From positions 1,307,722 to 1,371,721 of the forward strand of contig NZ_WTYX01000001.1 in the NCBI RefSeq assembly GCF_009827395.1: a stretch of DNA of 64,000 bases, written 5' to 3'. Below, piece by piece: positions 1 through 8,874 of this stretch. The position numbers were made by a program, and so were the translations under genes. The notes below the pieces were generated by a model. The model had not been told where the DNA came from. It worked only from the letters and a program-made list of their open reading frames with translations, and made no database searches. This stretch comes from Pontixanthobacter aquaemixtae (GTDB lineage: Bacteria; Pseudomonadota; Alphaproteobacteria; Sphingomonadales; Sphingomonadaceae). Each line of letters starts with the position of its first letter. Positions within the stretch are counted from its first letter, which is position 1.

Positions 1-1187
1 ACCGAACCCGCGCCCGAACCACGCCCCGGCCCCACCGGAATGCCGTTATCCTTGGCCCATTTGATGAAGTCAGCAACGATCAGAAAATACCCGGGGAAAC
101 CCATGCCAACGATCACTTCGACTTCAAATTTGAGTCGATCAGAATACGCTCTCACTTCCTCCAAATTTCCGCTCGCCCTGAGCTTGTCAAAGGGTTGCCC
201 TTCTTCGGGCATTCCGTTCGAAAGCAAGGACAAGGCTTCGACAAGCTCAGCCTGATCGGTTTCTGGGTAGTATGGCGCCAAGCGCTCGGCCAAGCCCTTG
301 CGCGCATCCTCGGCCAGTGCCTTGGCCTCGCCTTCCAGATCACCGGCAAGGCTGGGCAGGATCGGGTCGCGATATGGCGGCGCATAGGCACATCTCTGCG
401 CGATGGTCAGCGTGTTGGCGATGGCTTCGGGAAGATCATCGAAAAGCTCTTCCATCATCGGCGCGGATTTGATGAAAGCCTCTCGATTGGAACGCGGCCG
501 GTTTTCGGCATCGATCTGGGACGAATTGGCAATGCACAGCATCGCATCATGCGCCGCAAACATATGCGGCTCTGCAAAGAAGGAAGGATTGGTCCCGACC
601 AGCGGCAGATTGCGCTGATAAGCCAGATCGATCAGGGCCTTTTCCGCCGCGTCCTGAACCGCATCAAATTTGCGCGACAGCTCGATATAGAGACGACCGG
701 GGAAAAGCCCTTGCAGCCTGTCGAGCAGCGCCTCGCCATGCTCCTGCTGCCCTTCGCCCAGCAGCCGTGACAAAGCCCCGTCCCCCGATCCGGTCAGCGA
801 AATTAGCCCGTCCGTATGGCCTTCCAGATTGCTCAGCCGGACATGCGGTTCAAATTCCAGTGGCCGGTCGAGATGCGCCATGCTGACAAGGTGGCAAAGA
901 TTGTCATAGCCCGCTTCATCCTGCGCATAGAGCGGGAGATAATCGACCTGCTTGCCTTCTTTGTCGCGGGCAATCCCCAGCAGCGTTCCGATGATGGGCT
1001 GGATGCCTTCATCAAAGCACGCCTTGGCGAACATCACCGCGCCGTAAAGCCCGTTGCGATCACAAATGGCGATTGCCGGAAAGCCGCGCTCTTTGGCCAG
1101 TTTCGCAATCTGCTTGGGATCAATCGCCGCCTCGAGCATCGAGTAGGACGACAGAACGCGAAGCGGAACGAAGGGAGCAAAAGGCAT
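1..1187 (-). CDS. dnaE: DNA polymerase III subunit alpha (N-terminal part, gene runs off the left edge)
   Basis: Polymerising subunit of the replicative DNA polymerase III. The first 395 codons are present; the gene leaves the window just after the GRGSGAGS motif that opens the polymerase region, so the catalytic aspartates are outside. The ATG at 1187 gives MPFAPFVPLRVLSSYSMLE, the normal opening of the PHP domain; the LRVHS histidine of E. coli DnaE is Leu here, so this PHP metal site looks degenerate. Residues about 312-338 (including PFDKLRASG) are encoded by a palindromic element inserted in frame (see repeat at 176-252). It is the last visible gene of a run that starts with lolC/E, an arrangement I know from sphingomonads. 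Confidence 0.95.
   Translation of the reverse strand, partial: MPFAPFVPLRVLSSYSMLEAAIDPKQIAKLAKERGFPAIAICDRNGLYGAVMFAKACFDEGIQPIIGTLLGIARDKEGKQVDYLPLYAQDEAGYDNLCHLVSMAHLDRPLEFEPHVRLSNLEGHTDGLISLTGSGDGALSRLLGEGQQEHGEALLDRLQGLFPGRLYIELSRKFDAVQDAAEKALIDLAYQRNLPLVGTNPSFFAEPHMFAAHDAMLCIANSSQIDAENRPRSNREAFIKSAPMMEELFDDLPEAIANTLTIAQRCAYAPPYRDPILPSLAGDLEGEAKALAEDARKGLAERLAPYYPETDQAELVEALSLLSNGMPEEGQPFDKLRASGNLEEVRAYSDRLKFEVEVIVGMGFPGYFLIVADFIKWAKDNGIPVGPGRGSGAGS
176..252. repeat. Palindromic element inside dnaE, read in frame
   Basis: An inverted repeat with arms at 176-193 and 235-252 (shared core CTGAGCTTGTC followed by one mismatch and AAG) and about 41 bases between them. It resembles the dispersed palindromic repeats, usually intergenic, that occur in many sphingomonad genomes. 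Here it lies inside dnaE and is translated without a stop as roughly AELVEALSLLSNG, then PFDKLRASG. The flanking protein sequence (APYYPETD before, EEVRAYSDRLKFEVEVI after) is ordinary DnaE. Confidence 0.75.
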
Positions 1188-1249
1188 CAGAGGAATATGC
1201 GGGCGATTGGTCGAGTCGTGAAGAGCGAAGGAGCCTTATTCCCCTCTTT

Positions 1250-1277
1250 CGTCATCCCCCCGAAAACCGGAATGACG
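1250..1277. repeat. Small hairpin between the 113-aa gene and dnaE
   Basis: CGTCATCC at the left pairs with GGAATGACG at the right around a short loop. There is no T-run, so it does not look like an intrinsic terminator. Its ends (CGTCAT/ATGACG) match those of the larger palindromic element between korA and korB at 14262-14342, which suggests a related repeat family. Confidence 0.45.
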
Positions 1278-1283
1278 GGAGCA

Positions 1284-1625
1284 CTACGGTTTTGTGGCTT
1301 CCGCCTTCGCCGCGGCAATCTTCTTGCGCGTGTCACGAATGCTCGACCATGCACCGTAAAGGATCAGCGCACCAAGAAAAATCCACACCCAGATCGGGAT
1401 ATTGCGCCCTGCAATGGCGAGATAGAGATAGGCCGAAACAAAAAAGAAGCCCGCGCACATTGTCGGCAACAGGGTCGATTTGCCCGATTTCGCATTGCGC
1501 ACCAGCCAACCGATGCTGAGCAGAAAGAACGGGATTGCTCCGACATAGATAGCGCCGAAGATATACGGGTTCACACCATATTCGGCGCCAAGCGACAGGA
1601 ACCACTGATTGATCGATTCGAGCAC
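1284..1625 (-). CDS. Small inner-membrane protein of unknown function
   Basis: A 113-residue protein with three hydrophobic segments (roughly residues 20-43, 53-71 and 76-94) and a basic C-terminal tail (RDTRKKIAAAKAE). No enzymatic motif is visible. The start is GTG at 1625, chosen because AGGAGGG lies just upstream at good spacing and no better ATG exists. It sits between the glutathione peroxidase gene and dnaE in the same direction and is probably co-transcribed with them. Confidence 0.75.
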   Translation of the reverse strand: MLESINQWFLSLGAEYGVNPYIFGAIYVGAIPFFLLSIGWLVRNAKSGKSTLLPTMCAGFFFVSAYLYLAIAGRNIPIWVWIFLGALILYGAWSSIRDTRKKIAAAKAEATKP

Positions 1626-1675
1626 GCTGCCCTCCTAAAATAACGTCCGGCTATTCGCAGCGGAATCGCAAGCGG

Positions 1676-2155
1676 TTACAGCAGCTTGGCAATATCCTTC
1701 CCGATCTTCGCGGGCGTGTCTTGCGGTGCATAGCGTTTCACCACTTCCCCATCGCGATTGATCAGAAATTTGGTGAAATTCCATTTGATTGTCTTGCTGC
1801 CCATCAGCCCCGGCGCTTCGCGCTTCATCCAGTCGAACAGCGGGCTTGCGCCGTCGCCATTGACTTCCACCTTTTGCATCAGCGGAAATGTCAGGCCGAA
1901 ATTGACTTTGCAAAATTCTTCAATCTCTTCCGCATTGCCCGGTTCCTGTCCGCCGAACTGGTTGCAGGGGAAAGCCAGCACCTCAAAACCCTTCTCGCCA
2001 TATTCCTGATGCAGCGACTCGAGCCCGTCATATTGCGGAGTAAATCCGCATTTGCTGGCGGTGTTGACCACCAACAGGACTTTGCCTTTCTTTTCAGAGA
2101 GGTCGAGATCGGACCCGTCCGGTTTCTTGACGCTGAAATCTGCAATCGTGGTCAT
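1676..2155 (-). CDS. Glutathione peroxidase family protein (Cys type)
   Basis: Thiol peroxidase of the GPx/BsaA family, expected to reduce hydroperoxides with glutathione or thioredoxin. The 159-residue length is typical. The signature regions are present: NTASKCGFTPQYDGL with the peroxidatic Cys near residue 36 (Cys rather than selenocysteine), LAFPCNQFGGQEPG with the second Cys and Gln of the tetrad, and the WNFTKFL motif carrying the conserved Trp/Asn. No signal peptide, so cytoplasmic. It overlaps the upstream DUF1579-like gene by 4 bases (ATGA), pointing to translational coupling. Confidence 0.93.
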   Translation of the reverse strand: MTTIADFSVKKPDGSDLDLSEKKGKVLLVVNTASKCGFTPQYDGLESLHQEYGEKGFEVLAFPCNQFGGQEPGNAEEIEEFCKVNFGLTFPLMQKVEVNGDGASPLFDWMKREAPGLMGSKTIKWNFTKFLINRDGEVVKRYAPQDTPAKIGKDIAKLL

Positions 2156-2721
2156 CGTGAATCTTTCGTGTCGCCGCTTGGCCGGTAAGTGAAATCAAAG
2201 CTCGGCCCCCAGCTTTTTCCCTGATCGTAGGAAACTTCGCCGCGTTGTCGAACCGAGCCGTCCAGCTCATTTGGGGTGTAGGTCATGCGGATCAAGCCAT
2301 CCTTGCCCGGCCCGCCGATATTGGGCCAAGTGCCCGTCAGCACCATGCCGGTGCGCACGCCCTGCCCCTTGAAATAGACCGGCCCCGGCGATGATCCGAT
2401 CCAGGTCTGTTCCCACAGCTGTGTTCTGGGGTTGTAACTGCTCAAACTGCCGCCGGGATTGGGCCGCACAGGCATCCAGTTTTCGCGGATCGCACAGCCA
2501 TTATAGAGCCTTTCGACGAGGCTTCGGGCGACGATCTTTTCCGATCCGTCCGCCGCGGTTTCTGCCCCGGTGACATAGACTTTCCACGCGCCAACCCAGA
2601 AATCGAAAGCATCGTAATTTTCGCCGCTGCATGCAGGCTGCGATGGCGGCGGCGCTACCGGTTGGACCGTTTCAACCGCAGTTTCCTGCGCGAGTGCGAG
2701 AGCAAGAACCGAAACTAACAT
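2152..2721 (-). CDS. Secreted DUF1579-like protein
   Basis: A 189-residue protein with a short N-terminal signal segment (MLVSVLALALA) followed by a Pro/Ala-rich stretch. The core YDAFDFWVGAWKVYV, then NGCAIRENW and SSYNPRTQLWEQTW, resembles the DUF1579 family, a beta-rich fold of unknown activity often seen in secreted proteins. The three cysteines are at the mature N-terminus and in the NGC motif. It lies 39 bases downstream of lolD and overlaps the peroxidase gene by 4 bases, so it is likely part of the lol-dnaE run. Function not assignable from sequence. Confidence 0.7.
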   Translation of the reverse strand: MLVSVLALALAQETAVETVQPVAPPPSQPACSGENYDAFDFWVGAWKVYVTGAETAADGSEKIVARSLVERLYNGCAIRENWMPVRPNPGGSLSSYNPRTQLWEQTWIGSSPGPVYFKGQGVRTGMVLTGTWPNIGGPGKDGLIRMTYTPNELDGSVRQRGEVSYDQGKSWGPSFDFTYRPSGDTKDSR

Positions 2722-2760
2722 CTATAAAGCCCTTTCCGCAGAAATTCTGCCTTGGGCCAC

Positions 2761-3435
2761 TCAGGAAAGTGTGCCCTCGTGCAAGCGTACCACACGGTCC
2801 ATCTGTGAGGCCAGCCGTTCATTATGCGTCGCCACCAGCGCCGCGCTGCCCTCGCCCCGCACAAGCGCCAGAAACTGGTCGAGCACTTTGTCAGCGGTTG
2901 CCTCGTCAAGATTGCCGGTTGGTTCATCGGCGAGCACGAGCTGCGGGCGATTGGCCAAGGCGCGCGCCACGGCAACACGTTGCTGCTCGCCGCCCGAAAG
3001 CTGGCTTGGCCTATGCTCCAGCCGGCCGGCCAAACCGAGCGAGCTGAGCAATTCGCGCGCGCGGTCATCCGCCTCTTCGCGCGAAGTCCCTCCAACCATT
3101 TGTGGGAGGACGACATTTTCTTCCGCGCTGAAATCGGGAAGGAGATGGTGGAACTGATAGACGAAGCCCATATGTGTCCGCCGCAATTCGGTGCGCCCAT
3201 CAGAGGGGAGCTGGCTCGCATCTATCCCGTCAATCTGGATAGTTCCGCCAAAACCGCCTTCCAGTAGGCCCACCGCTTGCAGCATCGTCGATTTGCCCGA
3301 GCCCGAGGGGCCAAGCAGCGCAACGATTTCACCCGGTTGGATTTCCAGATTAACCCCGCGCAAGACATCAATACGCACGCCGCCCTGTTCGAACGACCGC
3401 GTCAGGTCGGTGAGTTTGACGACCGGATTACTCAT
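2761..3435 (-). CDS. lolD: Lipoprotein-releasing ABC transporter ATP-binding protein LolD
   Basis: ATPase of the LolCDE complex, which extracts outer-membrane lipoproteins from the inner membrane for transfer to LolA. The 224 residues contain Walker [10 protein letters not shown] near residue 42, the Q-loop, the signature [15 protein letters not shown] near residue 143, Walker [16 protein letters not shown] and the H-loop [28 protein letters not shown] is characteristic of LolD. The ATG at 3435 overlaps the end of the permease gene by 8 bases, so the two are co-translated. Confidence 0.95.
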   Translation of the reverse strand: MSNPVVKLTDLTRSFEQGGVRIDVLRGVNLEIQPGEIVALLGPSGSGKSTMLQAVGLLEGGFGGTIQIDGIDASQLPSDGRTELRRTHMGFVYQFHHLLPDFSAEENVVLPQMVGGTSREEADDRARELLSSLGLAGRLEHRPSQLSGGEQQRVAVARALANRPQLVLADEPTGNLDEATADKVLDQFLALVRGEGSAALVATHNERLASQMDRVVRLHEGTLS

Positions 3436-4669
3436 AGCGCAGCACCTGTACCGGATCGGTCTTGGCCGCCTTCATCGCCGGATATAGCGTCGCGAGGAAG
3501 CTGAGCCCGATAGCCAGCGCGCATATCCCGACAATTTCGGCCGGATCAGATCGCGCGGGAAGTTCGGTCAGCAAGCGGACTTCGGGGTTCCAGATGTCCT
3601 GCCCCGTGGCCCAATTGAGAAATTTCAGGATCGGCTGACGGAAGTAAAGCACCAGAAAGCCGAGAGCGACACCGGTGAATGTGCCGAACGCGCCGATCAC
3701 CGTCCCCGTCGTCACGAAAATCTTCAGAATGTTCCGCCGCGTTGCGCCCATGGTGCGCAGGATCGCGATATCGCGGGTCTTGGCGCGCACCAGCATCACT
3801 AGCGAGGACAGAATATTGAACGCTGCGACCAGCACAATCAGCGACAGGGCAAAGAACATCGCCACGCGTTCCACCTCGAGCGCTTCGAAAATGCTGGAAT
3901 TGATCGTCCGCCAGTCATTGATCACCGCGATTCCCTGCAACCTGGGCTGCAATGGCTCGAGAATGCGGCCCACATCCTCCGCATCGGTGGTCATGACTTC
4001 GATCAGGCCAATCTTGTCACCGGTCAGAAGCAGCGTTTGCGCATCCTTGATCGGCATCACCACAAAGGTCTGGTCAAATTCGTACACACCCGTCTCGATC
4101 AGCGCGGAGACTTGATAACCAACCTGGCGCGGGACCGTACCGAAGGGCGTCGTGCGGCCCTGCGGATTGAGCAGCGTCACGGTATCGCCCGTCCGCGCCC
4201 CGAGATTTTCTGCGAGCCGTTTGCCAATGGCAATCTGGCCGGCCTCGGGCTGGATTGCGGACAGATTGCCTTCAACGAGATTGGGAGCCAGCTTGGCAAT
4301 GTCCTGCTGCGTATTCCCGCGGACTTTGACGCCGTTTGCGCGGCCATTGAACGTGATCAGCAGCGGCTGTTCGATGATCGGAGAGGCGCTGACCACATCG
4401 GGTGTCGCGCGCACTTCCTCCAGAATCTCTTCCCAATTATCGAGCCGGCCATTGTAGCCGATGATCATCGCATGGCCGTTGAGATTGACGAAACGGTCGA
4501 GCAGCTCGCCCCGAAACCCGTTCATCACGCTCATCACCACGATCAGCAGCGCGACGGATAGCATGACCACAAGCACACTGATCCCGGCCACGAGCGCGAT
4601 AAACCCCTCGCCCTTGCCCGGCAGCATGTACCGCTTGGTGATCGTCCATTCGAAAGGATTGAGGAACAA
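3428..4669 (-). CDS. lolC: Lipoprotein-releasing ABC transporter permease LolC/LolE
   Basis: Membrane subunit of the lipoprotein-releasing ABC transporter. 413 residues: one N-terminal transmembrane helix (about 22-47), a large periplasmic domain (about 50-270) and three C-terminal helices, the usual FtsX/MacB_PCD layout. [11 protein letters not shown] after helix 1 and [24 protein letters not shown] at the C-terminus are family hallmarks. The start is probably the TTG at 4669 ([18 protein letters not shown]), since the preceding codons offer no ATG or GTG. Only one permease gene is present, as in other alphaproteobacteria where one protein serves as both LolC and LolE. Confidence 0.93.
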   Translation of the reverse strand: MFLNPFEWTITKRYMLPGKGEGFIALVAGISVLVVMLSVALLIVVMSVMNGFRGELLDRFVNLNGHAMIIGYNGRLDNWEEILEEVRATPDVVSASPIIEQPLLITFNGRANGVKVRGNTQQDIAKLAPNLVEGNLSAIQPEAGQIAIGKRLAENLGARTGDTVTLLNPQGRTTPFGTVPRQVGYQVSALIETGVYEFDQTFVVMPIKDAQTLLLTGDKIGLIEVMTTDAEDVGRILEPLQPRLQGIAVINDWRTINSSIFEALEVERVAMFFALSLIVLVAAFNILSSLVMLVRAKTRDIAILRTMGATRRNILKIFVTTGTVIGAFGTFTGVALGFLVLYFRQPILKFLNWATGQDIWNPEVRLLTELPARSDPAEIVGICALAIGLSFLATLYPAMKAAKTDPVQVLRYE

Positions 4670-4888
4670 GATAGTGGTGTGCTTCCCGTTAAGACCTGAG
4701 CGCCCGTTTAGGCATGGTTTCCTGTCGCTGCAATGAAATCTCTAAGACTATGCGCATAAACCCGAAGACACCTTCGCGATGGCCCTTGTAATTGAACTGC
4801 AACACCGCCATTGAGCGCGCATGTTTGCACCCCTGCGGCGCAGCAATCGGCCACACGCAACAAACAGCAGGCATCGGGCGGTCCCAAT
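4670..4888. other. Divergent intergenic region lolC/purF
   Basis: About 220 bases between the divergent lolC and purF start codons. It should contain both promoters. I see no convincing -10/-35 pair or riboswitch-like structure. An open frame continues upstream of purF to 4811 but encodes an unusual 26-residue extension that is not part of the PurF family. Confidence 0.5.
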
Positions 4889-6355
4889 ATGAACCTTTCT
4901 CACCCGTTTATCGACGCCAATGGAGACAAGCTGCGCGAAGAATGCGGCATCTTCGGCACCATTAATGCCGATAACGCCTCTGCTCTGACCGCGTTGGGTC
5001 TGCACGCCTTGCAACATCGCGGGCAAGAAGCAGCGGGCATCACCAGCTACAATGGCGACCGTTTCTATTCCGTGCGCGGAACTGGCCATGTTGCTGACAA
5101 TTTTTCAACCGAAGAAGCGCTGGCCGAATTGCCCGGCCATATGGCGGCGGGCCATGTACGCTATTCAACCACCGGCGGATCGGGCCTCAGGAACGTCCAG
5201 CCGCTATTTGCCGATCTGGCCAGCGGCGGCTTTGCCGTGGCGCACAATGGCAATATCTCCAACGCGCGCACTTTGCGCGATGATCTGGTCAGCCGCGGCG
5301 CGATATTCCAGTCGACTTCGGATACCGAAGTCATCATCCACCTCGTCGCGACCAGCCGCTATCCCACCATGATCGACAGGATCGTGGACGCCTTGCGGAT
5401 GGTCGAAGGCGCCTATTCGCTGATCATCATGACGCCCGAAGGGATGATCGCCTGCCGCGATCCGCACGGTATCCGCCCGCTGGTGATGGGAAAAGTCGGC
5501 GACACAATCACCTTTGCCAGCGAAAGCGTGGCCTTCAATGTAATCGGGGCGGAGATGATCCGCGAAGTAGAACCGGGCGAATTGATCCGCGTTGATTATG
5601 ACGGAAAGATCGAATCGCTTCATCCTTTCGGCAACATCAAGCCGCGTCCCTGCATTTTCGAGCACGTCTATTTCAGCCGCCCGGATTCGGTGTTTGTCGG
5701 ACAGTCGGTCTATTCCTCGCGCAAGTCGATTGGCGAACAGCTGGCAATTGAAAATCCCGCCGAAGTCGATCTGGTGGTTCCTGTGCCCGACAGCGGCGTT
5801 CCCGCGGCCATCGGTTATGCCCAGCAAGCGGGCATTCCTTTCGAGCTGGGAATCATCCGGTCGCACTATGTCGGGCGCACTTTCATCCAGCCGACGCAAG
5901 GCGCGCGTACTTCCAGCGTGTCGCTCAAGCACAATGCCAACCGGGCGCTGGTCGAAGGCAAACGCATTGTCCTGATCGACGATTCGCTGGTGCGCGGCAC
6001 GACCAGCATCAAGATCGTCCAGATGATGCGCGATGCGGGTGCAACCGAAGTCCATTTCCGCGTTGCCAGTCCGCCATTTGCAAATAGCTGCTTTTACGGT
6101 GTCGACACGCCCGAGCGGGAAAAGCTGCTCGCGGCGCAGATGGATATGGACGCGATGCGCGATCATATTGGCGCAGACAGCCTCGCTTTTGTGTCGATTG
6201 ACGGGCTCTATCGCGCGGTCGGTCTGGAAGGCCGCAACAGCGCGTGCCCGCAATATTGCGACGCCTGTTTCACCGGAGAATATCCGACACCGTTGACCGA
6301 TCAAGCCGGGCGCGACGACAAGGACGCCCAGCTATCCTTTGACAGAGTTGCATGA
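4889..6355 (+). CDS. purF: Amidophosphoribosyltransferase PurF
   Basis: First committed enzyme of purine synthesis: transfers the amide of glutamine to PRPP to form phosphoribosylamine. Residues 19-250 are the class II glutamine amidotransferase domain; Cys19 in REECGIFG becomes the N-terminal nucleophile after removal of an 18-residue propeptide. The C-terminal half is the phosphoribosyltransferase domain with the PRPP loop IVLIDDSLVRGTTS. The C-terminal QYCDACFTGEYPTPLTD is typical. The start at 4889 (MNLSHPFIDANGDKLREECG) fits homologues better than the longer frame from 4811. It overlaps the following SDR gene by 4 bases. Confidence 0.96.
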   Translation: MNLSHPFIDANGDKLREECGIFGTINADNASALTALGLHALQHRGQEAAGITSYNGDRFYSVRGTGHVADNFSTEEALAELPGHMAAGHVRYSTTGGSGLRNVQPLFADLASGGFAVAHNGNISNARTLRDDLVSRGAIFQSTSDTEVIIHLVATSRYPTMIDRIVDALRMVEGAYSLIIMTPEGMIACRDPHGIRPLVMGKVGDTITFASESVAFNVIGAEMIREVEPGELIRVDYDGKIESLHPFGNIKPRPCIFEHVYFSRPDSVFVGQSVYSSRKSIGEQLAIENPAEVDLVVPVPDSGVPAAIGYAQQAGIPFELGIIRSHYVGRTFIQPTQGARTSSVSLKHNANRALVEGKRIVLIDDSLVRGTTSIKIVQMMRDAGATEVHFRVASPPFANSCFYGVDTPEREKLLAAQMDMDAMRDHIGADSLAFVSIDGLYRAVGLEGRNSACPQYCDACFTGEYPTPLTDQAGRDDKDAQLSFDRVA

Positions 6356-7077
6356 TGGCTGACAGCAAGCCGCTCGACGGCAAATTGGCGCTCGTCACCG
6401 GATCAAGCCGCGGAATCGGCGCAGAAACCGCCAAATCGCTGGCCAAGGCAGGCGCGCATGTGGTGCTGACCGGGCGCGATGTCAAAGCGCTGGAAGCGGT
6501 TGAAGATGAAATTCACGCGATAGGTGGCAGCTCCACCATCGCGCCGCTCGATCTTGCGGAAGTGGATGCGATTTCGCGCTTGGCAGCGGCCATTTCTGGA
6601 CGCTGGGATAAGCTGGATTACCTAGTAATTTCGGCCGCCTATTTACCAACCCTCACACCCGTCACGCAGATCGACCAGAAACAGTTCAGCGTGGCGATCA
6701 CTACCAATGTGCTGGCAACACAAGCATTGCTGGCGGCATTCGATCCACTGCTCAAGCGCGCCGATGCGGGCCGCGTGATCGGTCTGACCAGCAGCGTTGG
6801 TTCGGATGCCCGTGCCTACTGGGCGGCATACGGATCCACCAAAGCCGCGTTTGAATCGATGCTCGACAGCTACGCGCAGGAAGTCGAGAAAATCGGCGGT
6901 GTGAAAGTCGCAATTGTCGATCCGGGCGCGACTCGCACGGCAATGCGCGCAAAAGCCTATCCCGGAGAAGATCCCGCGACGGTCAAAAGCGCGGACGTGG
7001 TGGGCGACCGAATCGTCGAGTTGCTGGTTGAAGATTTTGCAACTTCGCACCGCGAGCGTGTGGTAAAACATCCGTAA
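6352..7077 (+). CDS. SDR family NAD(P)-dependent oxidoreductase
   Basis: A 241-residue classical short-chain dehydrogenase. The cofactor motif TGSSRGIG is at about residues 16-23, the structural motif is altered to ISAAY (usually NNAG), the catalytic Ser lies in GLTSSVGS and the catalytic YxxxK is YGSTK. The C-terminal VDPGATRTAMRAKAYPGEDP is a common PG-motif variant. The first ATG at 6352 shares ATGA with the purF stop, so expression is coupled to purF. The substrate cannot be told; similar genes beside purF occur in other sphingomonads. Confidence 0.88.
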   Translation: MMADSKPLDGKLALVTGSSRGIGAETAKSLAKAGAHVVLTGRDVKALEAVEDEIHAIGGSSTIAPLDLAEVDAISRLAAAISGRWDKLDYLVISAAYLPTLTPVTQIDQKQFSVAITTNVLATQALLAAFDPLLKRADAGRVIGLTSSVGSDARAYWAAYGSTKAAFESMLDSYAQEVEKIGGVKVAIVDPGATRTAMRAKAYPGEDPATVKSADVVGDRIVELLVEDFATSHRERVVKHP

Positions 7078-7187
7078 CCATTGCCGGTAACTTCCCGGAA
7101 AGCAGACCAGTCCACATTGTGCAAAGCCTGAGCGGAAACTTCCGCGAAAGGTGTGGTTAGTCTTTAAGCATTCTGGATGCCCGAAAA

Positions 7188-7538
7188 ATGTTGGCTGAAA
7201 CCTACGATTCATACGAGCTTGCCGCGCAAGAGGACCGCTGTTCTCCGCGCACCAAGCTGACAATTCCGGCGCAGCTACGCGCTTCGGGTGGTCGGGCATT
7301 CCAGACCGTGATCCACGACCTGTCGATTTCCGGCTTCTCCGGCGCTGCGATCAGCCGCATGCGTCCCGGCCAGATTTGCTGGGTCACTCTGCCGGGCCTT
7401 GAATCGCTTCAGGCCGAAGTGGTCTGGTGGGACGATTCGGTTGTCGGCTGTGCCTTCACCGAATTGCTCAGCCCGATCGTGCATGACAATATCTTGCAGC
7501 GATACAGCCCAAGCTCCGTGTATCGCGGCAACCTCTAA
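7188..7538 (+). CDS. PilZ domain protein
   Basis: A 116-residue single-domain PilZ protein, a likely cyclic-di-GMP receptor. The N-terminal arginine motif is CSPRTKLTIPAQLR and the second motif is DLSISGFSGAAI (D/NxSxxG), followed by the expected beta-barrel strands. There is no output domain. It stands alone with its own 110-base upstream region and is followed by a hairpin terminator. The two GGDEF-EAL proteins at 56-61 kb could supply the ligand, but that link is only inference. Confidence 0.87.
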   Translation: MLAETYDSYELAAQEDRCSPRTKLTIPAQLRASGGRAFQTVIHDLSISGFSGAAISRMRPGQICWVTLPGLESLQAEVVWWDDSVVGCAFTELLSPIVHDNILQRYSPSSVYRGNL

Positions 7539-7581
7539 GGGGTCTGCCCCCAAAACAAAGACACCCTTAGATGTCCCGAAG

Positions 7582-7609
7582 CGGGTCGCCCGAAAGAGCG
7601 GCCCGTTTT
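7582..7609 (+). terminator. Intrinsic terminator after the PilZ gene
   Basis: Stem CGGGTCGC paired with GCGGCCCG (one G-T wobble) around an 8-base loop, followed by TTTT. It lies between the convergent PilZ and beta-lactamase-fold genes. A second small hairpin (GGGG TCTG CCCC) directly follows the PilZ stop codon. Confidence 0.65.
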
Positions 7610-7621
7610 GCTGTCCGGCGG

Positions 7622-8836
7622 CTATTCTGCCGGCGCGCCAGCTGCCGGAGCTGACCGCGCATCAACCGCAGCCTGCACCGCTTTGTAGAATTCGCGCCGT
7701 TGCGCGCCCTCTTCGCCCTGCCCCGATGCATTGGGCCAGTTGCTGTTGGACGCGATTACCAGCTTGCGCGCGGGGTCGACGAAGATACCTTGCCCGAAAA
7801 TCCCTTGCGCGGCGAAAGCGCCGTCATCTTCGGTCCACCATTGGAAACCATAGCCGAAACCCGGCGATCCGATATCGGCCTGTTTGGTGGTGGCCTGCGC
7901 CAACCAATCGTCGGGCACGATCGACACGCCATCGATCATCGCGCCTGTTCGGATAAACTCGCCAAACCGGGCATAGTCGCGCGTCGCCGCCTGGATACAG
8001 CACCCGCCGATCTCGTGGCCGGTGGAACCGAGCAGCCATGTTGCATCCTGCTGCATACCGTATGGCGCCCACACTTTTTCCGACAGATATTCGGCAAGTG
8101 TCTTTCCGGTTGCCTCGCTGACCAGCACACCGATCAAATTTGTTTCACCGGTGCTATAGACCCATTTCTCCCCCGCCGGGACATCGCGGGGTAGTGTTTT
8201 CATATAGCTGACAGTGACATCTTCCCCTTCAGCCGCCTGATGTTCGTTGAACAAGGCAACATCCGATTTTGGATCGGTATAATCCTCGTTCCAGCGGACG
8301 CCCGATGTCATGGTCAGCAATTGCCGGATCGAAACATCGTCATAGGCAGAGCCTTTGAGACCTTCGATGTAGTCGGTCACCTTGTCATCAAGGCTCTTGA
8401 TATGTCCGTCCTTCACAGCCGCGCCGACCAATGTGGAAGTGAAACTTTTCGCGACCGAGAAACTGGTCCACTTGCCATCGCGCCCGAAATCGAGCCCGTA
8501 GCGTTCGTAAACCAACTTTCCGTCAAGCAGGATGACAATCGCCGCTGTGCGCTGCTCTTTCATGTAAGCGTCAACATCGGTCGCAATGGTCAGCGGATCA
8601 CCTTCGGGGAGTACACGGATCGTATCGCCCGACGCAATCACATTGGCATTGGCCAAAAGCGGAATTGCATCCATCGCCCGGAAAGCCGCCTCGCGCTGTT
8701 CATCTGACCAGAACAGTACATTGCGATCGGTCGGCATATTCGCGACCAGCGCGCGCTGGTCTTTATCGAGGGTGAAATAGGTAATCCCGCCGCCCGCCAG
8801 CAGCATTAGCAAAATGCCGATGATCCACTTTTTCAT
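7622..8836 (-). CDS. Serine beta-lactamase-fold hydrolase (class C / NylB-like)
   Basis: A 404-residue serine hydrolase of the beta-lactamase (Pfam Beta-lactamase) fold, closest in style to 6-aminohexanoate-dimer hydrolase and EstB-type esterases rather than true AmpC. An N-terminal membrane anchor or uncleaved signal (residues 5-22) places it in the periplasm. The nucleophile motif SxxK is SVAK in FSVAKSFTSTLVGAA near residue 130; a YST motif replaces YxN in WVYSTGETN, and FGYGFQWW is typical of the NylB group. The C-terminus is Ala/Pro-rich. Substrate unknown. Confidence 0.85.
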   Translation of the reverse strand: MKKWIIGILLMLLAGGGITYFTLDKDQRALVANMPTDRNVLFWSDEQREAAFRAMDAIPLLANANVIASGDTIRVLPEGDPLTIATDVDAYMKEQRTAAIVILLDGKLVYERYGLDFGRDGKWTSFSVAKSFTSTLVGAAVKDGHIKSLDDKVTDYIEGLKGSAYDDVSIRQLLTMTSGVRWNEDYTDPKSDVALFNEHQAAEGEDVTVSYMKTLPRDVPAGEKWVYSTGETNLIGVLVSEATGKTLAEYLSEKVWAPYGMQQDATWLLGSTGHEIGGCCIQAATRDYARFGEFIRTGAMIDGVSIVPDDWLAQATTKQADIGSPGFGYGFQWWTEDDGAFAAQGIFGQGIFVDPARKLVIASNSNWPNASGQGEEGAQRREFYKAVQAAVDARSAPAAGAPAE

Positions 8837-8874
8837 CTCTCAACCACTCCCATTCGTTTCTTACCGGACTGTTA

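Noticed and set aside
2761-4669. LolD/LolC as the exporter of the lasso-like peptides
   Set aside because: They are clear lipoprotein-releasing transporter genes 40 kb away in the lol-dnaE context, not peptide exporters.
4811-4888. Longer start for purF
   Set aside because: The 26 extra residues would separate the nucleophilic cysteine from the normal propeptide length and have no similarity to PurF.
5204-6304. Long minus-strand open frame opposite purF
   Set aside because: Antisense shadow of purF; His/Asp/Arg-rich composition is what codon third-position GC produces on the reverse strand.
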